Part shown: positions 21,660-36,481 of the stretch, in pieces
Numbering within the stretch: position 1 is the first letter of the stretch
Layout: every line of letters begins with the position of its first letter
The notes under the pieces: model-generated
Database searches by the model: none
What the model was told of the DNA's origin: nothing
Seen by the model: only the letters and a program-made list of their open reading frames with translations
From: Salminus brasiliensis
Taxonomy: Eukaryota > Chordata > Actinopteri > Characiformes > Bryconidae
Length of the DNA: 64,000 nt
Direction of reading: 5' to 3'
Assembly (NCBI RefSeq): GCF_030463535.1
Contig: NC_132897.1
Coordinates: 6,634,821-6,698,820 of the forward strand
Program-made: the position numbers and the translations under genes

Positions 21660-24600
21660 ATGTATTGTTTTAAGTAACAATACCACAGCCAAAATGTCCA
21701 CATGTAAAGTCAATGGGCAGTAAAATGACATCAATTTTACTCTGACTCTGATGGTAGTGTATTTGTTCCTGGAGTTACCTTAATAAGGTTCTGAGAAGAA
21801 GGAAACTGTTGGAGTTGTACATTTAAGGTTTATGCCCAGAACTGTTGGCTTGTTTGACATTGCCTGTGTGTCATTTTACGTTTTTCTTTTAATCCTGTAC
21901 TGTTATTGTCACAGGTGTATTTAAACCTGTCCCTGATGTCAGTAGTCCAACACAGATGGCACCACAAGGAATCATCTCCCAGCCGGTGAGAGTTATATTA
22001 CAGCTGTCCTACTTTGGGCTAATATCATAGGGTATACAGTAACTACTATAAATATCTATTATCTTGTCTTACGTTTCTCCACACGTATGGATTTGTGTGT
22101 GTGTGGTGTGCATTGGGTTTATGTTAGATAGTTCTGTTGTCTGTTACTGTGCACAGTGAACAAAGACAAATTCATTGTATGAACTAACATACCTGGACAA
22201 TAAAACCTGATTCTTATTCATTCAGACCAGTCCTCTGTCCAGCCCCAGGTCAGAGTCTCGTTATGGCCTGGACCCTCAGATACTCCCCAGTGTCGTAAGT
22301 CTATTTTTATTACAATATTTTGTCTGTTTTTAAGCAAAAAGTTATCATATTCATCTTCATTCATTCATACATTTCTATGATATGTGCTTGTTCACTTTCA
22401 CATTCATGCCTTATTACATCATTTTATTGACCTCAGATTTTATTGACCGCAGATCTGCTCTTTCTACCAAGACATTAACATTTATTTTTGTAAGTGAAAC
22501 TAGTCATTAGTGTAAACAGTTCTCGGCATTCTCACATTGTATGTTAAAAAAATGATGTAAATGTATCTGTTTGAAAATATCTGAATTTTGTGTTCATACA
22601 GCGCTGATGAAATCTGATCTATTACACAGCCCATATGCGATTAGTGTGAACACTTCTGCATTGAAAGATGGATGAAAGTATAGTTTGAAAGAAGTAGCTT
22701 ATTGTGTTTACATAGCTCTAAAACAAAGCTGATCTGTCACATTTTGGGCAACATTTGTCCCCCTTTTAACCTGTAATTTGTACATAACCTGTGAATTGCT
22801 ATATTGCAAGGTACTATACTAAAAGAATCCTGGGTACTGTATTAACCTGTGATTTGTCTGTACTGTTGTTGTCGTGCTGCAGGTGCAGGGGATGGGTGAG
22901 GACAGGGCTCAGTGGGAAGGAAAAGTGTTTTCATCAGAACCTCAGTCTTCTGTCCCACCACTCTCCACTACTGCCTGCACTCTGGAGGACAGAGGTACTG
23001 CTTAATGCACCTAGCCACACACACTGAAATGAACATAACAGAAGGATATGGGTGTGTTTTTGACTTTACTTAATTTAACATATATGGTAGTGCATATACA
23101 CATATGATCCTCTTGATGAGCACTCATCAGCACTCTTCGAAACCACCTGCAGTTTCAAATTAAAACTTTCACCATACGCTTTAAACCCCTAAACCCCAAG
23201 TTGTGTGGAGTTCCCTTCAGTTCCTCAAGGTCATAACTATTTAACTTGTATAATTTCGTTGTGTTTTTCAAGTAAGTTTAAATTACATCATTACATTTAG
23301 CTGTAGATAAAATACATAACATGTTTTCAGATCAACCACCAATTAAGTAATAAGCCTTATAATGTATGGGGTTACAAAATCCTGTCAGGACAAAACCTGT
23401 CATGTCCATATGAACATGAACCTGAGGGTTATACAGGTATATATTAGTAATTAATTAAAAAGTGAGAGAGACTCTTGACAGAATGTTAAGTAAAGTATTA
23501 TTTTGTCATTGTCTGTCCCTTGCAGGTAATGCTACTGCTCGGTTCGTCCGCTGCACATCCTACAGCTTTCCTGTTGAGGCCCAGTTAGCACAACAGTGCC
23601 ACCTGCCTCTAGCAGCCATCTTCTGCCCTCTGGCCAGACTTGAGAAAGAAGAGGTATGGGTGCAGTTAGACTCCTTACTTCCCAAAAGACACAAAGACTG
23701 CCTACACATTTTAATGTTGTTTTAATCAGCTATGTTTGGAGTAAAATAATGAAAACTGGAGTGTAAAGTTGTTGTTTTTGCCTGTAGTGTTTCGGTGTTC
23801 AGTTTTGGATCAGTGTAGTATTGTGTGTGCAGCGAGCAGTGCCGGTGTGCGAGGCGGGGGAGTGTATTAAGGGCTGTACAGATTGCGGCGCCTTCATGAG
23901 TCCTGCAATGAGCTGGCAGGACTGTGGCCAGCGCTTCTACTGCCCCTTCTGCGGCAAGCTTACAGAAGGTCAGAATGAATCAGATGATGTTCTTTATTCA
24001 TTCTCTTCACATCCTTACAGTTTGTCTGTCTTTTTCTTCAAAGCTTTACCAATCATAACAACAAATAGCACCACTCTCTTATCCTTAGTCTTCCTTCAGT
24101 CATCACCACCACACTACAGAATTTATCCAGAACATCAAACACTTTTAGATATGCTTACTAACCACTGGCCTGACCTGAGATCTTACACATGTGCAAGTTC
24201 ACACACACACACACACAGCTTGTCTAGTCCCTGTAGAAAAGTATTGCCAACCCAACACTGAGCTGTGGAGCAGTGGTTCTGTGTTCTGTGAAACAAAGGT
24301 CCTTCATTCAATACTTCTGGGATGAGTTGAGGTTTAGGTGGGGAGGTGATCATCCAATATCCTGACCAACACTCTTGTTGCTGAATTCAGTCAAATCCTC
24401 ACAGCAGTGCTCCAGAATAGAAAGGTTTGTCTGGACAGGAGAGACCGCTCCTACAGCTCCAGAATAAATGTATTTTCTTCCCCCTTTACTTTTTTCAGAA
24501 GAACCACTTAATCAACAGGTGTCCCAATACTTATATATGATGACAGTGCTGTTGAGTGCAGATATGTTTTTATGTCTCTTTTCCTTAATAATAGTGACCA

Positions 24601-27600
24601 GCCTGTCCACCTTTTGGGGACTTGAAAGTGCTGATTCTGAAAGAAACTGGCCAGCACTGGTAGAATTTGATGAGTATTTATTAGTCTCATAAAACTCAGT
24701 GCTAAAACATGTCTCTGCTCTCAGTAGTCTCATTCAAAATCTTTACTTTTTCTTCTATATCTTATTTGTTTCTCTCCCTCAGTGCCGTGGCAGTCATATC
24801 AGCCTACAAACAAGGGGCATCGAATTGACCGTGAGAAGAAACCAGAGCTCAGTTTGGGTTCATACGAGATACTGGAAACGCAAAAGGTTACATGGGTCTT
24901 AAATGTGATCTCTGCCCTGTAAATTATGTATTATGTATGTCTCTCTGCATCCCTGTCTTGTCCTGTTATTGGCCACCAGGGAGGCACTATCAAGTATAAA
25001 GGAAACTGTGACCAGGAGAGATATTTAGCTGGAAGAACATCCTGTTCAGTCCAACCATGCTTTGGTCTTGGAGTGGATCTAAGGATGAAGGATGTTACAG
25101 TCTGACCCTAGACTGGATCATAACCGCTGTATACAAACCGCTAATGAGAGAAGCCTTAAGCTTGACTTACTCTCATTGGTGATTGGTGGTGTTATTTACA
25201 CTTCTTCTCTGATTTATGCATTCTCCTCATGCTTCGTTTATAGAGTCATGTGTATTTCACAATTTTGGAATTTGGAGTAAATATGCTTAATCCTGCTTCC
25301 CAAGTGGACTTTTGGAGGATACATTTGGAGAAGGTCTGCAGTATTTGCTGTGCAGCCTAGATAACTTACAGAATTGTGGCTCTGTGTAGTGTCTGCAAGT
25401 CCTGGGAAGTCCAGAGATTTTTGACTGGGCAGAGGTTCCATCTGTGTGGCATCATTAGGAGCCATATCACTTTCAGCACTTTCTGTAGTGTATAGCAGTT
25501 TGTCAGAGTGTCATGTGTGCATTACAGTGTGTGCAGAATTATTAGAATTATTATTAAGTTGTATTTGAGAGGATTCTTTTTATTATTGAACAACAACTAT
25601 GTTCTCAATCAACCGAGAAGATTCATAAATATCAAAGCTTAATTATTTTGGAAGTTGGAGTGGGGTTTTTTAGATTTGGCTATCTTTGGAGGATATCTGT
25701 TTGTGCAGGTAACTATTACTGTGCAGAATTATTAGGCAACTATTAAAAAACAAATATATACCCATCTCACTTATTATTTTCACCAGGTAAACCAATATAA
25801 CAACACAAAATTTATAAATAAACATTTCTGACATTCAAAAACAAAACCACAAACAAATCAGTGACCAGTATAGCCACCTTTCTTTACCATGACACTCAAA
25901 AGCCTTCCATCCATAGATTCTGTCAGTTGCTTGATCTGTTTACGGTCAATATTGCGTGCAGCAGACACTACAGCCTCCCAGACACTGTTCAGAGAGGTGT
26001 ACTGTTTTCCCTCCCTGTAGATCTCACATTTTATGAGGGACCACAGGTTCTCTATGGGGTTTAGATCAGGTGAACAAGGGGGCCATGTCATCACCCTTAC
26101 TGGCCAGCCACGCTGTGGAGTATTTGGATGCATGTGATGGAGCATTGTCCTGCATGAAGATCATGTTTTTCTTGAACGATACAGACTTCTTTCTGTACCA
26201 CTGCTTGAAGGTGTCTTCCAGAAACTGGCAGTAGGTCTGGGAGTTGAGCTTCACTCCATCCTCAACCCGAAAAGGTCCCACAAGTTCATCTTGATGATAC
26301 CAGCCCATACCAGTACCCCACCTCTGTCTTGCTGGCGTCTGAGTCGGAGTGGAGCTCTCTGCCCTTTACTGATCCAGCCTCGGGCCCATCCATCTGGCCC
26401 ATCAAGAGTCACTCGCATTTCATCAGTCCATAAAACCTTAAAACCTTAAGATATTTCTTGGCCCAGTCTTGACGTTTTATCTTATGTTTCTTGTTCAAAG
26501 GTGGTTGTTTTTCAGCCTTCCTTACCTTGGCCATGTCCCTGAGTATCGCACACCTTGTGCTTTTTGATACTCCAGTAACGTTGCAGCTCTGAAATATGGC
26601 AAAACTGGTGGCAAATGGCATCTTGGCAGCTTCACGCTTGATTTTCCTACGTTTCTTGCGACCCTGTTGGCTATTTGCCATGAAACGCTTGATTGTTCGG
26701 TGATCACGCTTCAAAAGTTTGGCAATTTCAAGACTGCTGCATCCCTCTGCAAGACATCTCACAATTTTTGACTTTTCAGAGTCCGTCAAATCTCTCTTCT
26801 GACCCATTTTGCCAAAGGAAAGGAAGTTGCCTAATAATTAAGGACACCTTATATAGGGTGTTGATGTCATTAGACCACACCCCTTTTCATTACAGAGATG
26901 CACATCACCTGATTTACTTGATTGGTAGTTGGCTTTCAAGCCTATAGAGCTTGGAGTAGGACAACATGTATAAAAAGGATGATGTGATCAAAATACTCAT
27001 TTGCCTAATAATTCTGCACACAGTGTAGTGAGAAGTATGGAGTGCTCTTGTTCAATGTAATATTATAATAATATAACTTCGAATATTGTCTGTGCTCGTT
27101 TTCTATGCAGGAAGAGGCTGCTGTGTTGCTTCTGGCGATTGATGTCACTGCCATTGCGATACGATCAGGACAGCTGGATTTCATCTGTCAGCAGCTCTGT
27201 TCCCTACTGCAGTTTCTAGATGGGTATGACTGTCGAAGGATATAGTGCCTTATATATGTGTAGCATACACTAGCATACACCCGCAAACCCATACGTTCAT
27301 CATAACCTCAGTGTTGACTGCTTTGACTTTGTTTTAGAGGGGGAGATGCTGACCAGTCCAGTCTCAGAGTTGGTTTGATGACATATGATGGTAGGATTCA
27401 CCTCTATGACCTCAGCCCAACTTTGTCCCGCCCCCACATGATGGTCATCACAGACACAGACCAGCTCGAACTTCCTGTGAGGGAAGGGCTTCTGGTGCCG
27501 CTGAAAGACTGCAGGCATATTGTAGAGAGGTACCAACACAACTCCTCACTAGTAGACTAGCAGACATAGGGGCCTTTTCATGTACTTTTTTTTACTTTTT

Positions 27601-30600
27601 GTTACCTTTATGGCACCATTCAACTTCCTAATCAGTTTCTAATCAGTGTTTATGATATGTGCACTAATCAATAACACAGTAATAATAAATTAACATGTTT
27701 TTGTTCAGTGTTCTGCAACAACTGCCACTGTTTGATGCTGAGACTCAGGAAAGCTCAGGCTGCCAAGATCTTCCTGTTTCAGCTGCACTCAAGATCCTAC
27801 AGGTAGAAAACATCTGACCCTGTATACTTCTGGACATACATTTGACATTATGTGCTAGTAGCATGTGCTCTTTTCTAATTCACAAGCCTTAACAATGCAT
27901 TAGACATTATTTTTATTTACAGAAAATAGCTGTGTCCATAAATAGTAAATAAGTGAATAAAAATCTTTATTTCTTAAACGGCTATACTTCTCCATAATAG
28001 CAGCTTCATGCATCTGGTTTCTTAAAGTGATTGCAATTTATGAGTCAGAATGCTTTAAATTATCTCCTTTACTAGAGCGTCACTAGCCTTTGGTACCTTT
28101 TCCCAACAGACCACAGATTGTTCTGGGAGGCTCCTGATTTTCCACTCCTCACCTCTTACTGAAAGCTTAGACAAGCAAAGCTCCACAGGCTTCTTCACCT
28201 CCAACAAACCAAAGGTGAAATAAGCAAGGATAGAATAAATCATTGCTGCATTATTTGTTTAATATCTTTCTGTCTACAAGAAGGCCTGTCTTCATGCATC
28301 TGTATTCTTTTTCTTTTTTTCTTTATTTATTTATTTTCTCTCCTCAGTCCATCTTTCAGGCTCCAGACTCTTCCACGTCATTGGCTAAGGCGTGTGTCAG
28401 TCAAGGCTGCAGTGTGCAGCTTTTTGTGTTTTCTCAGCAAGATGTGGGCGGGGCTTGGCCCGGACACATTCCCTTTATGACAGGTGGCAAGCTCATCTGC
28501 TACAACAGTTTACAGGTATTACAGTATAAAGATTAATTGATGTACACTTTTTCACCTTCACTTTAACCCTTAGCTCTTGAATGTCCCCTTCGTCACTGCA
28601 CATTGGCAGCCCAGACTCAGGGCAAGACTTAAGATTCATCTGTCCAAAGCACATTGTTCCAGGAGTCCTGGTCTTGTTCTAGGTGATCTCTAGCACACTT
28701 TACTCTTGCCCTGATGGTTTTTTTTCTTTATTGACAAGAGTTTCCTCCTTGCACACCCCCTTATTGTGCAGTCTTTTTCTGATAGTAGAAAGAGACTAGA
28801 TGCTGTACTTTGACATCAGCTGTGGGACGAGCTCCCTTTGGCTGCATGTACAGTGGGGGGAAAAAAGTATTTAGTCAGTCACCAATTGTGCAAGTTCTCC
28901 CACTTAAAAAGATGAGAGAGGCCTGTAATTGACATCATAGGTAGACCTCAACTATGAGAGACAAAATGAGAAAAAAAAATCAGAAAATCACATTGTCTGA
29001 TTTTTAAAGAATTTATTATAATGGTGGAAAATAAGTATTTGGTTCATCTCAATACTTTGTTATATATCATTTGTTGGCAATGACAGAGGTCAAAGTCTTC
29101 ACAAGGTTGACACACACCGTTGCTGGTATGTTGGCCCATTCTTCCATGCAGATCTCCTCTAGAGCAGTGATGTTTTGGGGCTGTCGGCGGGCAACACAGA
29201 CTTTCAACTCCCTCCAAAGGTTTTCTATGGGGTTGAGATCTGGAGACTGGCTAGGCCACTCCAGGACCTTGAAATGCTTCTCACGAAGACACTCCTTTGT
29301 TGCCCTGGCAGTGTGCTTGGGATCATTGTCATGCTGAAAGACCCAGCCACGTTTCATCTTCAATGCCCTTGCTGATGGAAGGAGGTTTGCACTCAAAATC
29401 TCACAACACATGGCCCCATTCATTCTTTCATGTACACGGACCAGTCGTCCCAGTCCCTTTGCAGAGAAACAGCCCCCAAGCATGATGTTGCCACCCCAAT
29501 GCTTCACAGTTGGTATGGTGTTCTTTGGATGCAACTCGGCGTTCACTCTCCACGAAACACAACGAGTTGTTCCTGAACATCCAAATGCTCTCTAGCAAAC
29601 TTCAGACGCGCCCGGTTATGTACTGGCTTAAGCAGGGGAACACGTCTGCACTGCAAGATCTGAGTCCCTGGCGGCGTAGTGTGTTACTGACGGTAGCCTT
29701 TGTAACGTTGGTCCAGCTTTCTGCAGGTCATTCACTAGTTCCCCCCGTGTGGTTCTGGGATTTTTGCTCACTGTTCTTGTGATCATTTTGACCCCACGGG
29801 CTGAGATTTTGCGTGGAGCCCCTGATCGAGGGAGATTAGCAGTGGTCTTGTAGGTCTCCCATTTTCTGATTATTGCTACCACAGTAGATTTCTTCACACC
29901 AAGCTGCTTGCCTATTGCAGATTCAGTCTTCCCAGCCTGGTGCAAGTCTACAATTTTGTTTCTGGTGTCCTTCGACAGCTCTTTGGTCTTCACCATAGTG
30001 GAGTTTGGAGTGTGACTGTTTGAGGTTGTGGGCAGGTGTCTTTTATACTGTTAACGAGTTCAAACAGGTGCCATTAATACAGGTAATGAGTGGAGGACAG
30101 AGAAGCCTCTTAAAGAAGAAGTTACAGGTCTGTGACAGCCAGAAATCTTGCTTGTTTGTAGGTGACCAAATACTTATTTTCCACCATTATTTGCAAATAA
30201 ATTCTTTAAAAATCAGACAATGTGATTTTCAGAATTTTTTTTTTTCATTTTGTCTCTCATAGTTGAGGTCTACCTATGATGTCAATTACAGGCCTCTCAA
30301 ATTTTTGTAAGTGGGAGAACTTGCACAATGGGTGACTGACTAAATACTTTTTTCCCCACTGTAGGTCCTGTGATGGCATTTCAAGACTTCTTCACACATT
30401 TTGCCATCTGCTCTTGAGCTGAACTTGCTAAGAGGTCCTGACCTGGCCATGCTTGTTTTAAATGTTCTCCACTTGCAAATGGTTTAGCGAACAGTGAAAC
30501 GACTGATTTTTTTTTTATTTAATCTGTTCCAAGATCTTTGTAGCCTCGTTCTATCTGAAGGCATCAGAGAGCTCTCTGAATGTGGCCATGGTGATCTTCA

Positions 30601-33600
30601 ACACTCACTTCAACAATCAAGAGCAAACCAGACTAAATGTCTGAGGTTTAAATAAAACAGGGTCCTCCAGAATCCTCTCTAACCATGTTCTAATCATCTG
30701 CAGCTGATGATCTGCATCGGATTCTGATTTTAGGCATTTTAAGTAATGATATAATATATTGTAATATAGTAACTTTTTCCTCACAAGAAAACTGTGTATC
30801 TGTTAATTACATTTTAAGCTTGTATGTGTTTAGTTAGATTACCTCCATCTCTCATTATTGTTCAAATGAAGATCAAATGTTTTTTTTTATGACTGTATGA
30901 AGCTCTAGATATAACTGTAATTTGCTGTATGTTTCCTTTTTTGAAGTCTGAGGTGGAGAGAGAGCGTTTCTGTGGAGACCTGTTGAAGAGTGTGAACACT
31001 GAGATGGCATACAAAGCTCAGCTAAGAGTTTTTGTCAGCAAAGGTAACCTAAGGAATCCACTAGCATCCCATCAAAGCATTTTTGTGCTTAAAATAGGAG
31101 AATTCTCTTTATAACTTATGACAAAAACATTTCAAATAAAGATTGATGAGTGTTAAATATAATGGTGAAAGGGTTTTGTTGACAGCATGTGACTTATGTC
31201 TTATTATTACAATTTTTTTTTGTAGAATTACGTGTGTCTGGTTGCTATGGCTCCGTCATTGCCGGCCCCAACTCCTGCTGTGTTGCCATGGCAGCACTTG
31301 ATTGGCGCACAGCCCTGGCATTTGAGTTCACACATAGTAAATCCCTTGATGAAACAAGAGGCGTGGCCATACAGGTGAGAATGAGACTGACAGGTTCACG
31401 CTAAGTTGCAGACACAAATGATAAATGGCTTATCAAATGAACACAACTTTCACAAGTAAATGTTTCAGTATTAAGGGCAGATTTGTCTGAGGAATGTTAG
31501 CCAACTGAATAAATTGTAGTCTTGTGTAGTTGTGTTGAAATGTACAGTACATGTGCATATGCAAAAATCTGATTGTCTATATAATAATCTGTAATAATGG
31601 GAAAAGCGCAGTGTGATAATGTCCCTGCTTTAACATATTGGTTTGACCTGGCAATTAATGGGTGAGTTGACCCAAGTGTGCTTAAGCAGGAAAAGTATAC
31701 TCCAGGGCTGGAGGTCCCCACCCTTGGGATCAGGTATTGATTTAGAAGCATTTTTTCCCCCTAAATTATTACCATGTATGGTCATTATTGTTATGCTTTC
31801 ACAAGCACTTTCTGAAGTGTTTATTAATGGGTTAGTTGTGTAGGTTAAAAAAATAAATGTGTGATGAATTTACTACATAAACCTATGCATGAACCTTCAT
31901 ACTGTACATATGGTCCCAGTTGTGTTTATCTATTCTTTCAAATCCAGAAACAAATAATAATGGGGCCCATGTCCAACAGTTTTCTTGCATTATATATTTT
32001 ATATAAGGTCCACTTATAACATTTGTGTGACTTTATGTTCCCTCCAATGTCACTTTATCACTATATCAACTAGTTTATCAACTATACAAGCTGTTTTTGT
32101 GCCTCATTCAAAAAGCAGTCTAGGCTGAAACTCTCCTGAGAACTGCAGTAGGCTGAATAGGTGGAGATATGTAAATTAGCTGGTTCTTGTGACCTCAGAG
32201 AAACCGGACTGGGGAATGAGCACACTTGCATATATAGAAACATTGCAAATTGATAATACCTGAAAAACAAGTCCAATCTACTAACTGGGTCTGCAGAGGA
32301 TTGCAATCTTTGGAATGAGCCACATACCACATGCTGTCCTTTTAGCGTGTACCCTAATGAATATGCAGTGTCTGTGCAAAACAAAGGATGCAACAGTGCA
32401 GTACACTTAGCCTGAAAGTAATTTTGAAGATGGCAACTGCAAGTGTGCTATTAATATCAGTGAAGGAGAGATACTGATCTGTTGTTTTATGCTGTGGCTG
32501 CAGTCATTGTATTTTTAGCTCTTTCTTAGTTTCAGAATGTACAGTGTGTGATAAATACAGTATGTATAAACAAATAAATATGTAGTTATACTATAGTTCT
32601 TCACCGAATTCAGTCACATTTTACTCAGAGAATAAGAATGCCTATATAATGTTCATAAAGCACTTCTCAGTAACATATGCAGAGTGTAAAGAGAAGACTT
32701 CTCAGCCATACTGTTTCACAGTCCTAAAAATAAAGATTCTTAATTTATTTTTGGCTTGGACTTGCTGTTTTAGGAAAACTCTTTAATTGGTGTAGAACCC
32801 GTACTTATGCTGAGTTTCGTTAATTTAAGTACCTCTACACAAAGTAAAGGTTTTATCCCAATTAACTGTCGTTCCAACTTCTCTGTGTTAAAGACTAATT
32901 TGGGATGTTTTTGATCGTGACAAGTTATACTAAATGGACAAAACTATTGGGACACCTGCTCATTCATTGTTTCTTACAAAATCCAGGGTATTACGAAAAG
33001 CTTATCCTGCTTTTGTTGGAGTAACTGTCACTTCTGCCCAGGGAAGGCTTTCTATTCTGTTAGCAATACGTCTCTAAAGAGACTAGACTAGACATACTGT
33101 GTGTTTGTGTATGTGGAGCTGAATCTGTTTCAGCAATGGGTACAACTTTAAGTTGCTGAATGCATTCATTGGAAGGGGTGTCCACAAACATTTGGACATA
33201 TAAGTAAGTGTGATGGGCTTTATGAGTAGCTTCTTTTTGTTGTGTTGTCTCATCTCTGTGTGTTTCTTGTGTTTGTCTGTGGCTGTAGGCAGTTCTGTCT
33301 TACAGTAGCTCTAGAGGAGAGAGGCGGACACGGGTCCACACTGTTACTTTGGCATGCTCCCAAAACCCACTGGAGACGTTCCGAACCAGCCAGGCTGAGA
33401 CACTGCTCACTTTCTACTGCAAAAAGAGTAAGCTAAGACTCTGTTCTGTAGCGCACAGCACCAGTCATATGTTTACACGCCTACTTGTAATTTTTCATTT
33501 TAATATTTTCCACATTTTAGAATAATGGTGAAAATCAAAACAATGAAATAACCCGTATGGAATTAGCATGCAGCTTTACCCAGTCTTGGCATTCTCTCAG

Positions 33601-36441
33601 TCAGATTCATGTAGAGCCAGCTGGGATATTTCTTCACCAGACTTGAGAAAGTATGTGCTTTTTGTCTGGAATATAAATACATACACAGACTGTAAGGTAT
33701 TATGTTTTTTCCTTAGAAACAAACATCAAGGCAGTTTTTGTATTAGGTGTAGTAAGTACACTACATGGACAAAAGTATTAGGACACCTGCTCATCAGTTG
33801 TTTCTTCTGAAATCAAAGGTATTTAAAATAGTGTATCCTGCTTTTGTTTGAGTAACTGTCTCTACTGTCCAGGAAATACTTTTTTAACTAGATTTTGGAG
33901 ATTTTTTTACTGTGAGGATAGGATTGCATTCAGTGACAAAAGGTCAGAATATTGGATGATCACCACCCCACCTTATCCCCAAATCCCAATCCAAAGAAAA
34001 CACAATTCTCCTGCTCCACAGCTCAATGCTTTATACCTCTGTAGCTCACACCAGGCATTGGGCATGGTGCCAATAGGTTGATGTTCATCTTCTGCAGAGA
34101 GTCCTTTTGTATTAGCAATACTTCTCTACAGGGACTAGACAAGCTGTGTGTGTACATTGGGTGCAACAATGGGTGCAGCTTAAACTAGCTGAAAGCATTC
34201 ATTAGAAGGGGTGTCCACAATACATATAGTGTATCTATATGTTCATGGATTAGCAAGTATGTCAGCTTCAGCTTCCCTGATAACTGGTAAGTAGCCAGGT
34301 ATCGTATCTCATCTTTGTCGCACAGATAAAACCTTGTATCACCAGTCTGCTGTTTTTGACTTTTTGACGGAACGTGCATCTGGCTGGTGTCACTTTTTAA
34401 AAAACTCCTTGCTACAACTACAGTGGTTTTGGTAGTTGCTCGCCATTCTGAGGTTTGTGTGTCTGTGTGTGTGTGTGTGTTTGTTTGTTAGTGTATTGTT
34501 TAGCATTGGAGACCCCTCTGCAGTGTCTTCGTGAGGAGCTTCAGATTGAGATAACTGAGGCTTTAGCCTGCTACAGAAAACACTGCTGCACTACCTCAGT
34601 CTCCCCTGGACAGGTGAGCCCAAGAGAACACAAACACTCACAATATTTAGTTCAGTGTGTTCAGTCTGACTCACGTTGACACCTCTTGCTGGTTGGGGCT
34701 AGTATAGTGCTAGGTGCTCCAGTACACCTCCTCATGTTTATGTAAGGAACGATTATATCAATTGTAGAAATCATACAGTGTGTTTGTCTGCTGAAACCGA
34801 GCGCTTCACAGCTGTTTCTGTAGACCTTATGACTCATGAGTGGATCAGTGGCCCTAATTTTATCTCCATGGTCTGACTGCAGTAATTGCGCTGTCGCTCT
34901 CACTCTCTCGCTCTCTCAAGAGTCAAGATTCAGAATAGCTTTATTTTTTATGACTGTAATGAGTACAATTTGCCAAAGCATTACAACAATAACAATGCAA
35001 ATGACACTAACATCTAGGCATATCGCAATAATTGTTTATTGTTGGATGATATATAAATAGTTGCGATAAACAATATTATTGTTGTTATTGTTGATATGAT
35101 AGAAGAATAAAACAATTACTCCCTTTTTAAAGAGCACTGAACTTGCAACTGTTTAAAAAAATAGGAATTGAAATATAAAAAAAATGTTTAATCCCGGCTC
35201 ATGTTGCTCCACCCTTCAGCAGCCGGAGCCCGAGAGAGCACAATTGACCATGCCTTCTCTGGATGGGTAGATGGCGCTCTCTCCTCTCATCACTACCATT
35301 GTAATGTTGGCTGATGTATCAGAGCTAGGGATATTGTGCTTTTCTTCCAGCGTGTTGGCCGCATAGTCATGCTGCATTGGCAGCAGTTCAAAAAGAGGCG
35401 GAGGCTGACTTCAAGTATCTGAGGAGGCATGTGCTTGTCTTCACCCTCCTAGTGTTTGGGAGCTTTGCAAGTGATCCTAGTCCTAGTGAGTGAGTGGGTT
35501 AATTGGCCCAGCTAAAATTGGGGAGGGGGGTGCTGTTTTTTGGCAGTGTATAGTTGCAGCATGTCTTTGGCCATATAGCGAGTTTGTGCTGTCACATGTA
35601 TGTTTAGAGCCAACTATCCAGAAAGCCCCTCTCCGACTCCTGAACCTGATGGTTGTGGTTTAGAGGAGCTGTTAAGTTTATTGTGTCTGTTTGTAAACAC
35701 GTCTTCACCTGTCTCTGTCTGCTCTGTGTGTATGGAGGCGCTGTTATTGATGGAACAGCGCTGTTATTGATGGAATGGTCACTGTGTGCGCTGCACTCTT
35801 TTCCTACATGATGGCGCTGTCAGCTCGCAGTCTCATGTCCCACCTCAAACAGAGAGCACAGAACAGAGCGACTGGTTAAAATATTGATGACTGCTTTCTT
35901 CTATTTACAAACACTCAAGTAAACACAGTGGGCAGCGGAAATACTGGGCCAGCAAAATGAGATTGAGAAATGTTATTACATTTGATGTTTGATGTTATTA
36001 CAATGACAGAAGTGACATCAATAGTAGAATAAAGATGATGACAATAAAAATTATAATAATAATATAGAAATTATACATAAAGTAAACCATTTGGCAAATG
36101 TACTCTCTCCCTTGCTGTTTCTCTCTCTCTCACTCCATATCTCTCTTTGTCTGTTTGCCTGTCTGGCACTCTCTCACTCTCTCTATTTTTCCTTGTGCTC
36201 TATCGCTGTGGCTGTCTGTGTGTTTAGTTTTCGCTCTCTTTGCCTTTGCTCCCGTGCTCGTGTCCGTCTGTCTGTCTCTTTATCTATCTCTCACATTATT
36301 GTGTCTATGACTCTCTCTCTCTCTCTCTCTTTTATATTATTGTCAGACTCTCTCGTCCTGTGTGTCTTTGACTCTGCTATATTATTTGTCAGTTGCTCAC
36401 TCATATTATTGGGTGTCTGACATTATTTTCTGTGTTTGTAG

Positions 36442-36481
<40 letters not shown>

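Noticed and set aside
28055..28243. 62-residue minus-strand frame
   Set aside because: Shadow of Sec24-like exon 11 on the plus strand, which has splice sites and homology.
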